Part shown: piece by piece, positions 33,101-41,416 of the stretch | Position numbering within the stretch: position 1 is the first letter of the stretch | Layout of the letters: each line of letters begins with the position of its first letter | DNA from: JAAUUE01 sp943370025 | GTDB taxonomy: Bacteria; Cyanobacteriota; Cyanobacteriia; Cyanobacteriales; JAAUUE01 | Length of the DNA: 64,000 bases | Assembly: GCA_943370025.1 (NCBI GenBank) | Contig: CALRPI020000001.1 | Coordinates: 72,590-136,589 of the forward strand | Direction: 5' to 3' | The notes under the pieces: generated by a model | What the model was told of the DNA's origin: nothing | What the model saw: the letters and a program-made list of their open reading frames with translations, nothing else | The model's database searches: none | Made by a program: the position numbers and the translations under genes

Positions 33101-34583
33101 CACAAATTCCCACAGTACAAGGAGCAAAAGTTACTGGCGTAGTAAAGGTAATGCTATTACTAGCAGCAAGACTTATATTTGTGCTGGCAAGTATCGCAGC
33201 CAGTGCAGCAGCATCGATCGTCATATTTGCTGGCAGATCTCCTACTAAAACATTTGGTAGTAAGGCATCCCCATTTCCTGCTCCTGCTTGAATTGTAATA
33301 TCTGTGGGATCAAGTAACAAACTGCCAAATAAGCCATTAGCTCCCGGTAGCTCCACTCGCCCATCAAAATCTAGATTTACCTTCCCAGATACTTCGACAA
33401 ACCCACCCTGCTCTGTGGCTCCCCTGCCTGTGATCCGTCCATAAAACCCGGTGGTATCATCCGCCCAAACTATCACCCTGCCCCCTTCTCCTGTAGCTGT
33501 AGCATTGGCTCGGATCAGGGAATTTCTGTCTACCAAAGTTCTTTGAGAGTTAAACCGTAAAGCTGGGGCAATGCCTGTGTTGATCCCGCCTAAATATTCC
33601 CCACCCAGTCGCACTGTTCCCCCGCCCGTAGCTCCATTGGCATTGATCCGAGAGTTGAGGGCTGCCACTCGATCGCCCAAAACCTGCACCACCCCACCAT
33701 TTCCAGTAGTACTACTCACATCAATCCTGCCCGAAGCCACGGCTATTCCCTGCTGATTTGGTAAACTCGTTCCCGCTACCTGCACCTGTCCAGTGGGATT
33801 AACCTGAATCCCCGGTAAGTCACTGCCTGTCAGCAATGCAGGTAAATCCACAGCCCTCAGAGTTCCATCCACAGGCGGCACAATCTCCAAACTCAACACC
33901 TGTCCCGGCTGAGATAACCTGACCCGATTTGTTCCCGGCACTGCAAGTACCTGAATCTCTCCACCGGGGGCAGTTAATCTGCCTGTATTGATCGTATTTC
34001 CTGCAATTAGACTAATATTCTGACTATTTCCTACTGCTAAATTCCCGGCATTGACAATACTTCCAGCTTGGTCAGTCGTAAAAATAAAGCTATCAGGATT
34101 CCCGATCAAAGCTGAAAAGTTATTATCCCCAAAAGCATTAAATAAATTATTCCCAAACCCAATTTGATTGGCTGTAGTAGCGGTGAAACTTGCCGGAATG
34201 TTCAGACTAGCCCCTTGCCCAAATACTATCCCGGCGGGATTCATCAAAAATAAATTAGAGTTGCCCCCGGTAACTTGCAGCAATCCATTGATCATTGAAG
34301 GATTCCCACCATTGATCCGAGCCAGGATATTTTGAGTTTGGGGATTGCTCAAAAAGTTGGCAACCTGAGATGAATTGACATTGAAATCCCGGAAGCTATG
34401 GAAGAGATTAGCTCCGGCTTGGGTTCCTCCGGTGATATTGATCTGGTTGCCTTGGGGGTTGACTACAGTTCCTGCACCGTTGGGAGTGATCTGCGATCGC
34501 ACTGCATTGATACTACTAAAAAAAGCCAGGCTAGCATAGAAAGACACTAGATATACCTGACGAGGGAGCTTTCGATGCGACAT
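30186..34583 (-). CDS. Giant TPS (filamentous haemagglutinin-type) protein with C-terminal CHAT protease
   Basis: A 1465-residue protein. A hydrophobic leader (VYLVSFYASLAFFSSI) is followed by a TPS secretion domain: ITPNGAGTVVNPQGNQINI, FHSFRDFNVNSSQVANFLS, NPAGIVFGQGASLNIPASF. Residues about 270-860 are Gly/Ala/Asn-rich repeats with the GNITLTAGG-like beta-helix pattern. A Pro-rich linker (about 885-960; PQPSPQLN repeated) precedes a CHAT domain in the last 400 residues with H1308 (MIHLATHAAF) and C1351 (LSACQTALGD), the caspase-like dyad. TPS proteins are exported by TpsB porins; none is in the window. This fusion is known in cyanobacteria; its target is unknown. Confidence 0.9.
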   Translation of the reverse strand: MSHRKLPRQVYLVSFYASLAFFSSINAVRSQITPNGAGTVVNPQGNQINITGGTQAGANLFHSFRDFNVNSSQVANFLSNPQTQNILARINGGNPSMINGLLQVTGGNSNLFLMNPAGIVFGQGASLNIPASFTATTANQIGFGNNLFNAFGDNNFSALIGNPDSFIFTTDQAGSIVNAGNLAVGNSQNISLIAGNTINTGRLTAPGGEIQVLAVPGTNRVRLSQPGQVLSLEIVPPVDGTLRAVDLPALLTGSDLPGIQVNPTGQVQVAGTSLPNQQGIAVASGRIDVSSTTGNGGVVQVLGDRVAALNSRINANGATGGGTVRLGGEYLGGINTGIAPALRFNSQRTLVDRNSLIRANATATGEGGRVIVWADDTTGFYGRITGRGATEQGGFVEVSGKVNLDFDGRVELPGANGLFGSLLLDPTDITIQAGAGNGDALLPNVLVGDLPANMTIDAAALAAILASTNISLAASNSITFTTPVTFAPCTVGICGAISFTAGGAFNSAGNNIRADGRDLSITAANITTGNLRTSILTPLRNGGNITLNATSGNILIGNLDSGSFSGNGGSVNLTSTGGNITTGALASGSNSGNGGLVNLNAASGNVVLAGINSSSILAIAGAVTINAGGDITARANTTTASGTGGAITLTAGGNITVNTLLFSRAATTGTAGAINLTAGGNIISTGADIDSGTAGSNAGAVINLTAGGNISAGNLFSDSNSGNAGAIGLTALNGNISANFISAESLTGGAGTGGSVTINAGNLFFATGDFAARDATQASITTQGGAGGGAITITHGGGVITPFLVTNATNNGTFRAITSGAGANTLINTTVPVPPAINNYGTNISIRTTLPVATPTIDLALLQLLANPAAPATPTPVVVGTPPAPEILPTIELPNPLPSLPLVPPTVTPVAILPTPAPVVPVPSPQPSPQLNPQPSPQLNSQPSPDNQARLQLPAPPVERSIEENFSALNRESLADTLALVTELDSVDLEARLSRLEGTFQGDIQQYLGITPPSTNNGDRQGSSPSGDNPSVVTPNGQSTTNLGNGNPAQITANNQQNPNFSRQQADSEYSLQETQSKLKRITELTGVTPALVYVFFAPQNGTNNFNSAFLAGQANRQAANSDFLEVIVITGEGKPIQVQFPGLSRRQVLLVANEFRSEVTNVRSSRGFLRPSRQIYQWLMASLEDELQARGVNNLVFLMDTGLRSIPLAAMHDGNGFIVERYSVGLMPSLNLTPPTYNPLDGSQVLAMGATTFTSSGLSPLPAVSLEVNTVSQLWQGSEFLNDRFTFDNLLQQRQTTPFRMIHLATHAAFTPGDRSNSYIQLWDRRLTLDQLGQLNWGNPPVDLLVLSACQTALGDRDAELGFASLAINAGVRTALASLWEVNDAATLGLMTKFYQQLQVTTTKAEALRQAQLAMIRGEVRLENGNLVTANGLIRLTEELKELGDLRVSHPYYWSAFTLVGNPW

Positions 34584-34686
34584 TACGATAGTTAGAAGTA
34601 GGTAAATATATCTAAGTTGTACCTGATAGTAGGTTAATATCAGGATGATTACTCATTAAAAAAGTCTTATAAAGTCTTATTACGCC

Positions 34687-35322
34687 TTAACCCAATTTTT
34701 GGCCAATCTGGGGTTCGACTCCTGCTAATAGGCGCTGGATATTTGCTCGGTGTCGCCAAAATACATAGCCCCCTGCTGCAACGGCAAAAACTTGGTAGGC
34801 GAGGGGTTGCTGGGTGAAGATCATCAAGAAACCCACGGCGATCGCCCCAGCCAGAGAACTCAAAGACACAATCCGAGTCACCCCCAACACCGCTAAAAAC
34901 ACCCCAAAAGTCCCCAAACCCACAACCCAAGACATAGAGAGCAAAACCCCCAAGCTAGTCGCCACAGATTTCCCCCCATCGAAATTTAACCAAATAGATT
35001 TGCTATGCCCCAAAATTGCCATCAAAGCCGCCGCTGCAACTAACCACGACTGGGCAGCCAGAGGAGCGATCGGCACTGGCGGCAGGTAAAGAGTATACAC
35101 AAGGGCGATCGCCACAGACCCCTTCAGAGCATCAATTATCAACACCACTACCGCCGGGACTTTGCCCAAGGTGCGTAAAACATTAGTTGCCCCCGTAGAA
35201 CCAGAACCCTGCTCCCGGATATCAATCCCCTGCAAAAGTTTGCCAGCTATATATCCCGTCGGCAAAGAGCCAAGTAAATAGGCAAAAACGATCACTAGGC
35301 TACAGAGAATTAAATTACTCAT
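34687..35322 (-). CDS. plsY: Glycerol-3-phosphate acyltransferase PlsY
   Basis: A membrane acyltransferase that uses acyl-phosphate to make lysophosphatidate. Starting at Met 35322 (MSNLILCSLVIVFAYLLGSLPTGYI) it has 211 residues. The three PlsY motifs are visible: GSLPTGYIAGKL with GSGSTGATNVLR, GHSKSIWLNFDGGKSVATSLGVLL, and the C-terminal RHRANIQRLLAG. Upstream codons to 35424 are open but not part of the family. The start overlaps the end of the gene before it by 8 bases, so the two are coupled. Confidence 0.95.
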   Translation of the reverse strand: MSNLILCSLVIVFAYLLGSLPTGYIAGKLLQGIDIREQGSGSTGATNVLRTLGKVPAVVVLIIDALKGSVAIALVYTLYLPPVPIAPLAAQSWLVAAAALMAILGHSKSIWLNFDGGKSVATSLGVLLSMSWVVGLGTFGVFLAVLGVTRIVSLSSLAGAIAVGFLMIFTQQPLAYQVFAVAAGGYVFWRHRANIQRLLAGVEPQIGQKLG

Positions 35323-35815
35323 GGTTACTGGGGCTAGGAATATCTGTGGTCTTAAACTTGCGAGAAATTTCTTCCACATCGACCTTAGCATCGGGGACAA
35401 ATTTATCGATCGGATGCTGGGCAATCGTATAGTGGTTTGGTACTAACTTCTGACCCTGAGGTTTAGTGCGCTTAAGGCGGGCTGTCAGCGTAGAAATTTC
35501 TTCTAGTACTGGTTCTGGAGAGACGTTTTCCCTAGCGGGCAGTTGACCATAGATTAGGCGTTCAAACTCATGACTAAAATGATAGGTCGGCTGGTTGCGG
35601 CGCTGCCAGCCTTGGAGGATTTGCTCCACCGATAAGCTTTTATACCTACCTTGATATAGTGCCTCCACCACTGCCATTTTCACCCAACTCAAGGAATAAT
35701 CTACACACCAATAGACCACTAGGGTTTCAATAGTGGAGAGATCGCAATCAAATCGATAGTGGTGTAACAAAGCAACCACTTCGGCAAACTCTTTCTCAGA
35801 TCTCTGCTGTGTCAT
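35315..35815 (-). CDS. Conserved hypothetical cyanobacterial protein
   Basis: A 166-residue protein from Met 35815 (MTQQRSEKEFAEVVALLHHY). The segment VYWCVDYSLSWVKMAVVEALYQGRYKSLSVEQIL and a later FSHEFERLIYG look conserved; the C-terminal third is polar and probably disordered. I know no function. It overlaps plsY by 8 bases, a fixed arrangement that suggests joint expression rather than shared function. Confidence 0.7.
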   Translation of the reverse strand: MTQQRSEKEFAEVVALLHHYRFDCDLSTIETLVVYWCVDYSLSWVKMAVVEALYQGRYKSLSVEQILQGWQRRNQPTYHFSHEFERLIYGQLPARENVSPEPVLEEISTLTARLKRTKPQGQKLVPNHYTIAQHPIDKFVPDAKVDVEEISRKFKTTDIPSPSNHE

Positions 35816-35916
35816 GGTCAATACACTTTGCTCCAGATAGCTGTAGACAAAAAACAGCAAAAAAGACTGCTAGCAATTAATTTTACTGCTAACAATCTAA
35901 CCTGAGACAAGTTTCT

Positions 35917-36045
35917 TTAGAGATCGCCGCCCCGGAATGCCAGCACAAAAATAACAACTGGCCCAGCGAGCATAATCAGTGCCACAAAAGTAAGTTGGGC
36001 AATGACTTCCCAGTTGATACCGCCTAAAGAGCTTAAAAAATCCAT
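35917..36045 (-). CDS. psb30: Photosystem II protein Psb30 (Ycf12)
   Basis: A 42-residue single-helix protein that I read directly from the sequence. The core INWEVIAQLTFVALIMLAGP followed by VVIFVLAFRGGDL matches Psb30/Ycf12, a peripheral subunit of photosystem II near PsbJ and PsbK that helps stabilise the complex. The nine extra N-terminal residues (MDFLSSLGG) precede the usual N[LW]EVIAQL start, as in other cyanobacteria. GGAGACGC lies just before the ATG as a ribosome binding site. It has no operon partner. Confidence 0.93.
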   Translation of the reverse strand: MDFLSSLGGINWEVIAQLTFVALIMLAGPVVIFVLAFRGGDL

Positions 36046-36261
36046 TGCGTCTCCTAAAATCAGTCTTGATTAAGTTAATAGATTAAAGTATCAGAAAAAA
36101 TTCCTTAATTATTTTAGAGGGGAGCCTTAGAAGATTCTAATTAAGTTAACAAAACTATAAATAAAGTGCTGTATGTATTAAAATTATTTAGATTATAGGG
36201 TGACAATCTAAAGCTTTGTTTTGCCGATATTAAATACTGCAAGATATAGAGATGAATTTTT

Positions 36262-36612
36262 ATGGCAACTTGGCTATGTGTGCAGAATTGCGGGGCGTGT
36301 TGCCATTTGCAGCCGGACGATCGCCCAGACCTCGATCGCTACCTCGACCCAGAAGAATTGAGCCTCTACCATAGTTTAGTCGGCGTAGATGGTTGGTGTA
36401 TTAACTACGATCAACAAACTAGACAGTGCGGCATTTATGAAGAGCGCCCAAGTTTCTGTCGAGTGGGAGTAGAGACCTTTGGGAGAATGTTTGATATTGC
36501 TCCAGAGGAATTAAATGATTTTGCGATCGACTGCTGCAATCAATGTATTGAGGATATTTATGGGGAATCCAGCCCAGAGATGAAAAGGTATCAGCAGGCG
36601 ATCGAGGCTTAA
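36262..36612 (+). CDS. YkgJ family cysteine cluster protein
   Basis: A 116-residue protein with a putative metal-binding cysteine cluster: C6 and C10 with C13-C14 (CVQNCGACCHLQPDD), then GWCINYDQQTRQCGIYEERP and FCRVG, and a closing DCCNQCIEDIYG. This is the YkgJ/zinc-iron-chelating domain. In plastids and cyanobacteria these proteins have no agreed function. The gene ends 31 bases before a strong palindrome shared with the convergent fni gene. Confidence 0.88.
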   Translation: MATWLCVQNCGACCHLQPDDRPDLDRYLDPEELSLYHSLVGVDGWCINYDQQTRQCGIYEERPSFCRVGVETFGRMFDIAPEELNDFAIDCCNQCIEDIYGESSPEMKRYQQAIEA

Positions 36613-36643
36613 TTATCCTAATTGATCTCAGAACTGTAAATGG

Positions 36644-36680
36644 TTGAGAAAGGCGCACCCGAAGGGTGCGCCTTTCTCAA
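36644..36680. terminator. Perfect 17-bp hairpin between convergent genes
   Basis: TTGAGAAAGGCGCACCC (36644-36660) pairs exactly with 36664-36680 around GAA. It overlaps the last codon of fni. The core GGCGCACCC / GGGTGCGCC also forms the hairpins at 41322-41362 and 41417-41443, so it may be a repeat as well as a bidirectional terminator. Confidence 0.7.
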
Positions 36681-37726
36681 TAGGATTGGTCTAGCTGATT
36701 ATTCTGCTGCAACTGCATCAAGTTAGCATTGCCAGTACAAAATAGGGTGGTTCTGATTTCCGCCAGCAGGACTTCCACTAGGTCTTGGGTAGCTTGGGTA
36801 GATTCGCTGGCAGCCTTGAGAAAAGGGAGGGCTAAACCAGCCATATCTGCACCAAGGGCGATCGCCTTTGCCACTTCCAAACCGTTCCGCAAGCCTCCGG
36901 AAGCAATCAGGGGAACCGCCGAACCTTGATCATTCTTAGGAAACCGAGTTCTGATCTGCACCACACACTCTGCGGTGGGGATGCCCCAATCCCGGAAAGT
37001 TTCTCCTAATCTAGCTTGCAATGGGTTTTCTGCTCGCTCGCCTTCCACCTTCGCCCAAGAAGTTCCCCCCGCGCCTGCCACATCGATCGCCGCTACCCCC
37101 GCCTGAATTAACTTGGCAGCGATCGCCCCAGAGATGCCATTCCCAACCTCCTTGGCAATAATTGGCACCGGTAGCTGGGCGGCTAGTTGGCTAATTTTTT
37201 CTAGCAAGGTGCGGAAATTTGTATCTCCCCTGGGCTGGATACATTCTTGGAGGGGGTTAATGTGCAGAATCAAGGCATCGGCTTCGAGGATATCCACCAG
37301 TTTGCGGCATTGATCGATCCCGTAGCCATAGTTCAGTTGCACGGCTCCCATATTGGCGAAGAGGGGAATTGTGGGGGCGATCGATCGCACCGCAAAGGAA
37401 GGAATTACATCGGAATTTTCCAAGATCACCCGCCCAGAACCCACGCCCATCGCTAGTTGGTAGGTTTCTGCCACCTCCGCCAAGCGATAATTGACTAGTT
37501 TTGCCAGTTCTGTCCCCCCGGTCATGGAGGAAATTAGCAGGGGTGCGCCCAGTTTTTTGCCTAGAAAATTCGTAGTTAGGTCAATATCCTTCAGATCTAG
37601 TTCTGGTAAACAACAATGCTGAAAATGATAGAACTCTAAACCACTAGTATTGCGGCGACATTCAATGTCTTCTTCAAGGCAAATTCGTAGATGATCGGCT
37701 TTGCGGTTCTGGGTTTCTTGGGTCAT
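36677..37726 (-). CDS. fni: Type 2 isopentenyl-diphosphate delta-isomerase
   Basis: A 349-residue FMN-dependent IPP/DMAPP isomerase. It has the start RKADHLRICLEEDIECRR, the flavin motifs LLISSMTGG and AMGVGSGRV, NPLQE, the IAKEVGNGISG loop, AIDVAGAGGTSWAKVE and IASGGLRNGLEVAKAIALGAD. With dxs at 53608 it belongs to the MEP isoprenoid route, supplying precursors for carotenoids, phytol and quinones. The final residues overlap a perfect palindrome. Confidence 0.96.
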   Translation of the reverse strand: MTQETQNRKADHLRICLEEDIECRRNTSGLEFYHFQHCCLPELDLKDIDLTTNFLGKKLGAPLLISSMTGGTELAKLVNYRLAEVAETYQLAMGVGSGRVILENSDVIPSFAVRSIAPTIPLFANMGAVQLNYGYGIDQCRKLVDILEADALILHINPLQECIQPRGDTNFRTLLEKISQLAAQLPVPIIAKEVGNGISGAIAAKLIQAGVAAIDVAGAGGTSWAKVEGERAENPLQARLGETFRDWGIPTAECVVQIRTRFPKNDQGSAVPLIASGGLRNGLEVAKAIALGADMAGLALPFLKAASESTQATQDLVEVLLAEIRTTLFCTGNANLMQLQQNNQLDQSY

Positions 37727-37764
37727 ATAGAAATGTTTTAGATGGTAGGTTGTGAGGGGCTTTA

Positions 37765-38655
37765 CTATGAGGTTTGAGCAAATGCCCGGACAGGAAATGT
37801 TCCTACACCGTGGAATTTTGGCGGCACGGCAGTAAAAGTAAAATCTGTATCAAGCAGGCTCTGGAGATTACAAAGATGCTCGACAATCAAAATTTCTGCT
37901 GCTAATAGAATTGAATGTACTGGTCTTTCCCCATTGTCAGTATTATCAATGTTTACCGAGTCGATCGCTACTAGTTTCGCGCCACAGTTGCGGAGGTATT
38001 CCGCCGCATCCTCGGTGAGGTAGGGATGACCTTCAAAGTAGCGATCGCTATTCCAGTGTTTATCCCAGCCCGTATCCACCAAGACTGCCCGACCTCGGAG
38101 TTCTTTGTTCGTAAAATAGGTCTGATCGATCGCCCGTGTCGATCGTTGGGTTGCCCGAATCACAATACCGGGAATATTTGCCAGATTTTGTAATTCAACT
38201 TGGGCGGTGTCTTTACCATCGGCATAGCGATGAAATGGGCAATCAATATAGGTGCCAGTATTTGTGACCATTTCAATCTTGCCAATTTGAAACTCGGTTC
38301 CCGGTGCGTAGACATTGCGGGATTGTTCTCGACTGAGATAGTCACAAACAATCGGAGCAGGTAAGCCTTTGTAGGTAATCAAGCCATGTTCAATAGTGTG
38401 GCTGAGGTCAACAAAACTAGTTTTCTCTCTAGGAGGATCGAGCAATCGCCGCTTATGGGGTTCCGTAATAATTGACTTATTTAGGATATTTACTTCACCT
38501 ACCATCAGTAAGCGCAAATCTTTGATCAAGGCATCAGTAAGCTGACGATCGGAAATATCATCGCCAGCAATATCTAAACGAAATTCTTGACCTTGCATCC
38601 CGCCTCCATTAGTAAAGGCGATTTCAAAGTCAAACTGTACACGTTTTTCTGTCAT
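37765..38655 (-). CDS. Cyclase-family (kynurenine formamidase-like) metal hydrolase
   Basis: A 296-residue protein. An N-terminal extension of about 75 residues (RVQFDFEIAFTNGGGMQGQE) has no match I know. Then comes the cyclase domain: FVDLSHTIEHGLITYKGLPAP, the segment NTGTYIDCPFHRYADG, RAVLVDTGWDKHW, HPYLTEDAAEYLRNCGAKLVAIDSVNID and HSILLAAEILIVEHLCNL. In most family members the third segment is HxGTHxDAPxH; here the first two histidines are Asn and Tyr, while Asp and the last His remain. It may bind metal differently. The substrate is unknown. Confidence 0.82.
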   Translation of the reverse strand: MTEKRVQFDFEIAFTNGGGMQGQEFRLDIAGDDISDRQLTDALIKDLRLLMVGEVNILNKSIITEPHKRRLLDPPREKTSFVDLSHTIEHGLITYKGLPAPIVCDYLSREQSRNVYAPGTEFQIGKIEMVTNTGTYIDCPFHRYADGKDTAQVELQNLANIPGIVIRATQRSTRAIDQTYFTNKELRGRAVLVDTGWDKHWNSDRYFEGHPYLTEDAAEYLRNCGAKLVAIDSVNIDNTDNGERPVHSILLAAEILIVEHLCNLQSLLDTDFTFTAVPPKFHGVGTFPVRAFAQTS

Positions 38656-38675
38656 AGGAACCCCAACTTGTTAAT

Positions 38676-38784
38676 TACAGCAGTTTGAGAGTGGACTTCG
38701 ACGACCCTCAGCCCACTCTCAAACCCAACATTGATAGGACTTTCAATATTTGTAGTGTGTCTCATTTGAACACAAAGTGCTGTA
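38676..38784. repeat. Family A palindromic element, copy 3
   Basis: 109 bp, the same length as copy 1. Ends are TACAGCAGTTTG and CAAAGTGCTGTA; stem GTTTGAGAGTGG pairs with CCACTCTCAAAC. The loop has the CTTCGACGACCCTCAG word. It follows the start of the cyclase gene by 20 bases. Confidence 0.8.
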
Positions 38785-39013
38785 AAAATCGATTAGACTT
38801 CTTGTCGAACTTATGAATCACTCTACGAGGAACAAGCTACACCCTAAATCCCTCTCCCAAGAAAGGATACAGTGTAAAAACAAGTCTACTCCGACTACGT
38901 TTCAGGGTTTGATCCCCCTAGCCGCTGCGCTAGGAAAACAGAGGAGACTTAATTCACCTCGGTTACGCTCGGTGAGCGAAGTCGAACCGATAGAGGGATT
39001 TAGGGGAATCCTC

Positions 39014-40984
39014 TCATGCCTCACTACGGAGTTTGTCTAGCACAGTGCGGTCTTCGAGGGTGGAAGTGTCTCCGGTGATCTCTTGACCAGATGCCAGCGA
39101 TCGCAACAAACGGCGCATGATTTTCCCTGATCGAGTCTTGGGCAGGGCATCGGTAAAGCGAATTTCTCCCGGACGAGCGATCGCCCCAATTTCTTCTACC
39201 ACATGCTGCTTAAGTGTTTTGACTAATTCTTCACTAGCGGCTTGACTGCCATCAAGGGTGACAAAAGCGACAATTTCTTCTCCCTTGATTTCATCAGGTT
39301 TCCCCACCACCGCAGCTTCGGCTACAGAGGGATGGGACACCAAGGCAGATTCAATTTCCATTGTTCCTAGTCGATGCCCCGCCACGCTGATCACATCATC
39401 CACCCGACCCATGACCCAAAAATAGCCATCCCGGTCTTTGTGCGCTCCATCCCCAGCGAAGTAGATATATTCTCCTGAGGCTGGGCGCAGGTATTCCCAG
39501 TAGGTGCGGCGGAAGCGATCGTCATCCCCAAAGACCGTTCGCATCATCCCGGGCCAAGGATGACGGACGATCAGATAACCCCCGCTTTCATTAGTAACAG
39601 ATTCCCCCGCCTGATCCACCACGTCTGCCAAGATGCCGGGGAAGGGCAGAGTGGCGGAACCGGGTTTGGTGGGAATTGCCCCCGGTAGGGCTGTGATCAT
39701 AATTCCCCCTGTTTCCGTCTGCCACCAGGTATCGACGATCGGACACTTGCCATTGCCAATAATCCGGTGATACCACATCCACGCTTCAGGATTAATTGGT
39801 TCTCCGACTGTTCCTAATAAACGCAGGGAAGACAGAACCCGTTGCCTAGGCAGATGTTCACCCATTTTCATGAAGGAACGGATCGCTGTGGGGGCAGTGT
39901 AGAAAATTGTCACCCCATGCTTTTCAATCACCTCCCACATACAGCCCGGATTAGAGGCACGGGGAGCACCTTCATACATCAGGGTGGTGGCACCATTGGA
40001 AAGAGGTCCATAGACAATGTAGCTATGCCCCGTAATCCAGCCCACATCCGCTGTACACCAATAGACATCGGTATCTTTGAGGTCAAAGATCCACTTGGCA
40101 GTCATGTGGGTGTAGAGATTGTAGCCTGCTGTGGTGTGAACTACGCCCTTGGGTTTGCCGGTGCTGCCGCTGGTGTAGAGGACAAAGAGGATATCTTCGC
40201 TGTCCATAGGTTCTGCTGGACAGTGGGCACTGATGCCCTGTTTCAGGTCATGCCACCAGTGATCTCGCCCTGCTTCCATGGCAATCTTTTGCTTGGTGCG
40301 TTCCACCACAAGGACATCGGTAACGGTGGGCACTTGGTTATGGGCTAAGGCTTTATCTACCTGCTCCTTGAGGGGGACGATCGCATCCTTGCGCCAACCT
40401 CCATCGGCGGTGATCACTACTTTGGCCTTGCCGTCTACTAAGCGATCGCGCAGAGCCTCGGCACTAAAACCGCCAAAAACCACCGTATGGGGCGCACCAA
40501 TTCTGGCACAGGCCAGCATGGCGATCGCGGCTTCCGGGATCATCGGCATGTAGATACCCACCAGATCACCTTTTTGCACCCCCAATTGTTTGAGAACATT
40601 GGCCATCTGACAAACTTCTCGGTGCAGTTGAGCATAGGTCAGAGTCCGAGAATCACCCGGCTCCCCTTCCCAGATCAGGGCGGCTTTGTTTTTGTAGCTG
40701 GTGGTCAGATGGCGATCGAGACAGTTGTGGGAAATATTGATTTTCCCCCCGGCAAACCATTTCGCAAAAGGCGGTTGCCAATCCAACACCGTCTGCCAAG
40801 GCTCAAACCATTCCAACTCCTTGGCTGCCAGTTCTGCCCAAAATTCCGTAGGGTTGGCTTTAGCTCGATCGTAAATTTCTTGATATGCAGCCAAACTCTT
40901 AATCTGGGCTTGTTCAGAAAACTCAGCAGTAGGAGCAAATAATCGCTTTTCTTGCAAAATAGATTCTATAGTTGACTCATTCAT
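39014..40984 (-). CDS. acs: Acetyl-CoA synthetase
   Basis: A 656-residue enzyme making acetyl-CoA from acetate, ATP and CoA. Signature motifs are the P-loop VLYTSGSTGKPKGVVHTT, the A5 region VDTWWQTETGGIMITALPG, VMGRVDDVISVAGHRLGTMEIE and the catalytic lysine in LPKTRSGKIMRRLLR, which is acetylated in other bacteria as a control. The length is normal. Isolated, with a 660-base repeat-containing gap upstream of its start. Confidence 0.98.
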   Translation of the reverse strand: MNESTIESILQEKRLFAPTAEFSEQAQIKSLAAYQEIYDRAKANPTEFWAELAAKELEWFEPWQTVLDWQPPFAKWFAGGKINISHNCLDRHLTTSYKNKAALIWEGEPGDSRTLTYAQLHREVCQMANVLKQLGVQKGDLVGIYMPMIPEAAIAMLACARIGAPHTVVFGGFSAEALRDRLVDGKAKVVITADGGWRKDAIVPLKEQVDKALAHNQVPTVTDVLVVERTKQKIAMEAGRDHWWHDLKQGISAHCPAEPMDSEDILFVLYTSGSTGKPKGVVHTTAGYNLYTHMTAKWIFDLKDTDVYWCTADVGWITGHSYIVYGPLSNGATTLMYEGAPRASNPGCMWEVIEKHGVTIFYTAPTAIRSFMKMGEHLPRQRVLSSLRLLGTVGEPINPEAWMWYHRIIGNGKCPIVDTWWQTETGGIMITALPGAIPTKPGSATLPFPGILADVVDQAGESVTNESGGYLIVRHPWPGMMRTVFGDDDRFRRTYWEYLRPASGEYIYFAGDGAHKDRDGYFWVMGRVDDVISVAGHRLGTMEIESALVSHPSVAEAAVVGKPDEIKGEEIVAFVTLDGSQAASEELVKTLKQHVVEEIGAIARPGEIRFTDALPKTRSGKIMRRLLRSLASGQEITGDTSTLEDRTVLDKLRSEA

Positions 40985-41096
40985 AAAACTTAAGGTATTT
41001 TTTATTTTCTAGGCAAACTTCTTCACTAACTTTATGGATCAAATGGATCAAAATGAAATTTTCCCACAAAATTAGCCTTAAATATATTGATCCTTA

Positions 41097-41178
41097 AGAG
41101 GCTATTTATAAAGTCTGATTTTGCGCCCCCGCCGGGGGCGCAAAATCAGACTTTATAGCCACTTTATAAATGACCTCT
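41097..41178. repeat. Family B palindromic element, copy 4
   Basis: 82 bp: AGAGGCTATTTATAAAGTCT at the left and ACTTTATAAATGACCTCT at the right. The core is a perfect stem TCTGATTTTGCGCCCCC / GGGGGCGCAAAATCAGA, the same as in 19876-19957. Confidence 0.85.
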
Positions 41179-41321
41179 AATCCTTTACATGAAAAGTGCT
41201 GTATTAGGGTTATGAAACGATTAATACAAATGAGATACACCCGATACTTGATATCTAAGATAAGATGTATTTATCACAATTTGCATTTTGTAGAAAACTT
41301 GATCTGTCGCAATCATAAATA

Positions 41322-41362
41322 GTTTGAGAGAGACGCACCCGTGGGGTGCGTCTCTCTCAAAC
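41322..41362. repeat. 19-bp perfect hairpin with GCACCC core
   Basis: GTTTGAGAGAGACGCACCC (41322-41340) pairs exactly with 41344-41362 around GTG. It shares the GCGCACCC-type core with hairpins at 36644 and 41417, but its outer arms differ. Confidence 0.7.
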
Positions 41363-41416
41363 CTCAAAAATCCACAAATGATTTAGAGTCGCTGTAGCTG
41401 TCCTATTTGAGTTTAG

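Noticed and set aside
32308..33291. A 327-codon open frame on the plus strand inside the CHAT gene
   Set aside because: It is antisense to the low-complexity Gly/Ala/Asn repeats, which have few stop codons in this frame; the Pro/Ala/Val-rich product is an artefact of that bias.
34705..34730. GGTTCGACTCC, reminiscent of a tRNA T-arm
   Set aside because: It lies in the coding sequence of plsY, and no cloverleaf can be formed around it.
38813..39040. 75-codon plus-strand frame after family A copy 3
   Set aside because: It overlaps the 3' end of acs in antisense and includes the GTGAGCGAAGTCGAAC repeat word; no protein features.
40487..40942. 151-codon plus-strand frame in acs
   Set aside because: Antisense to a well-conserved acetyl-CoA synthetase coding region.
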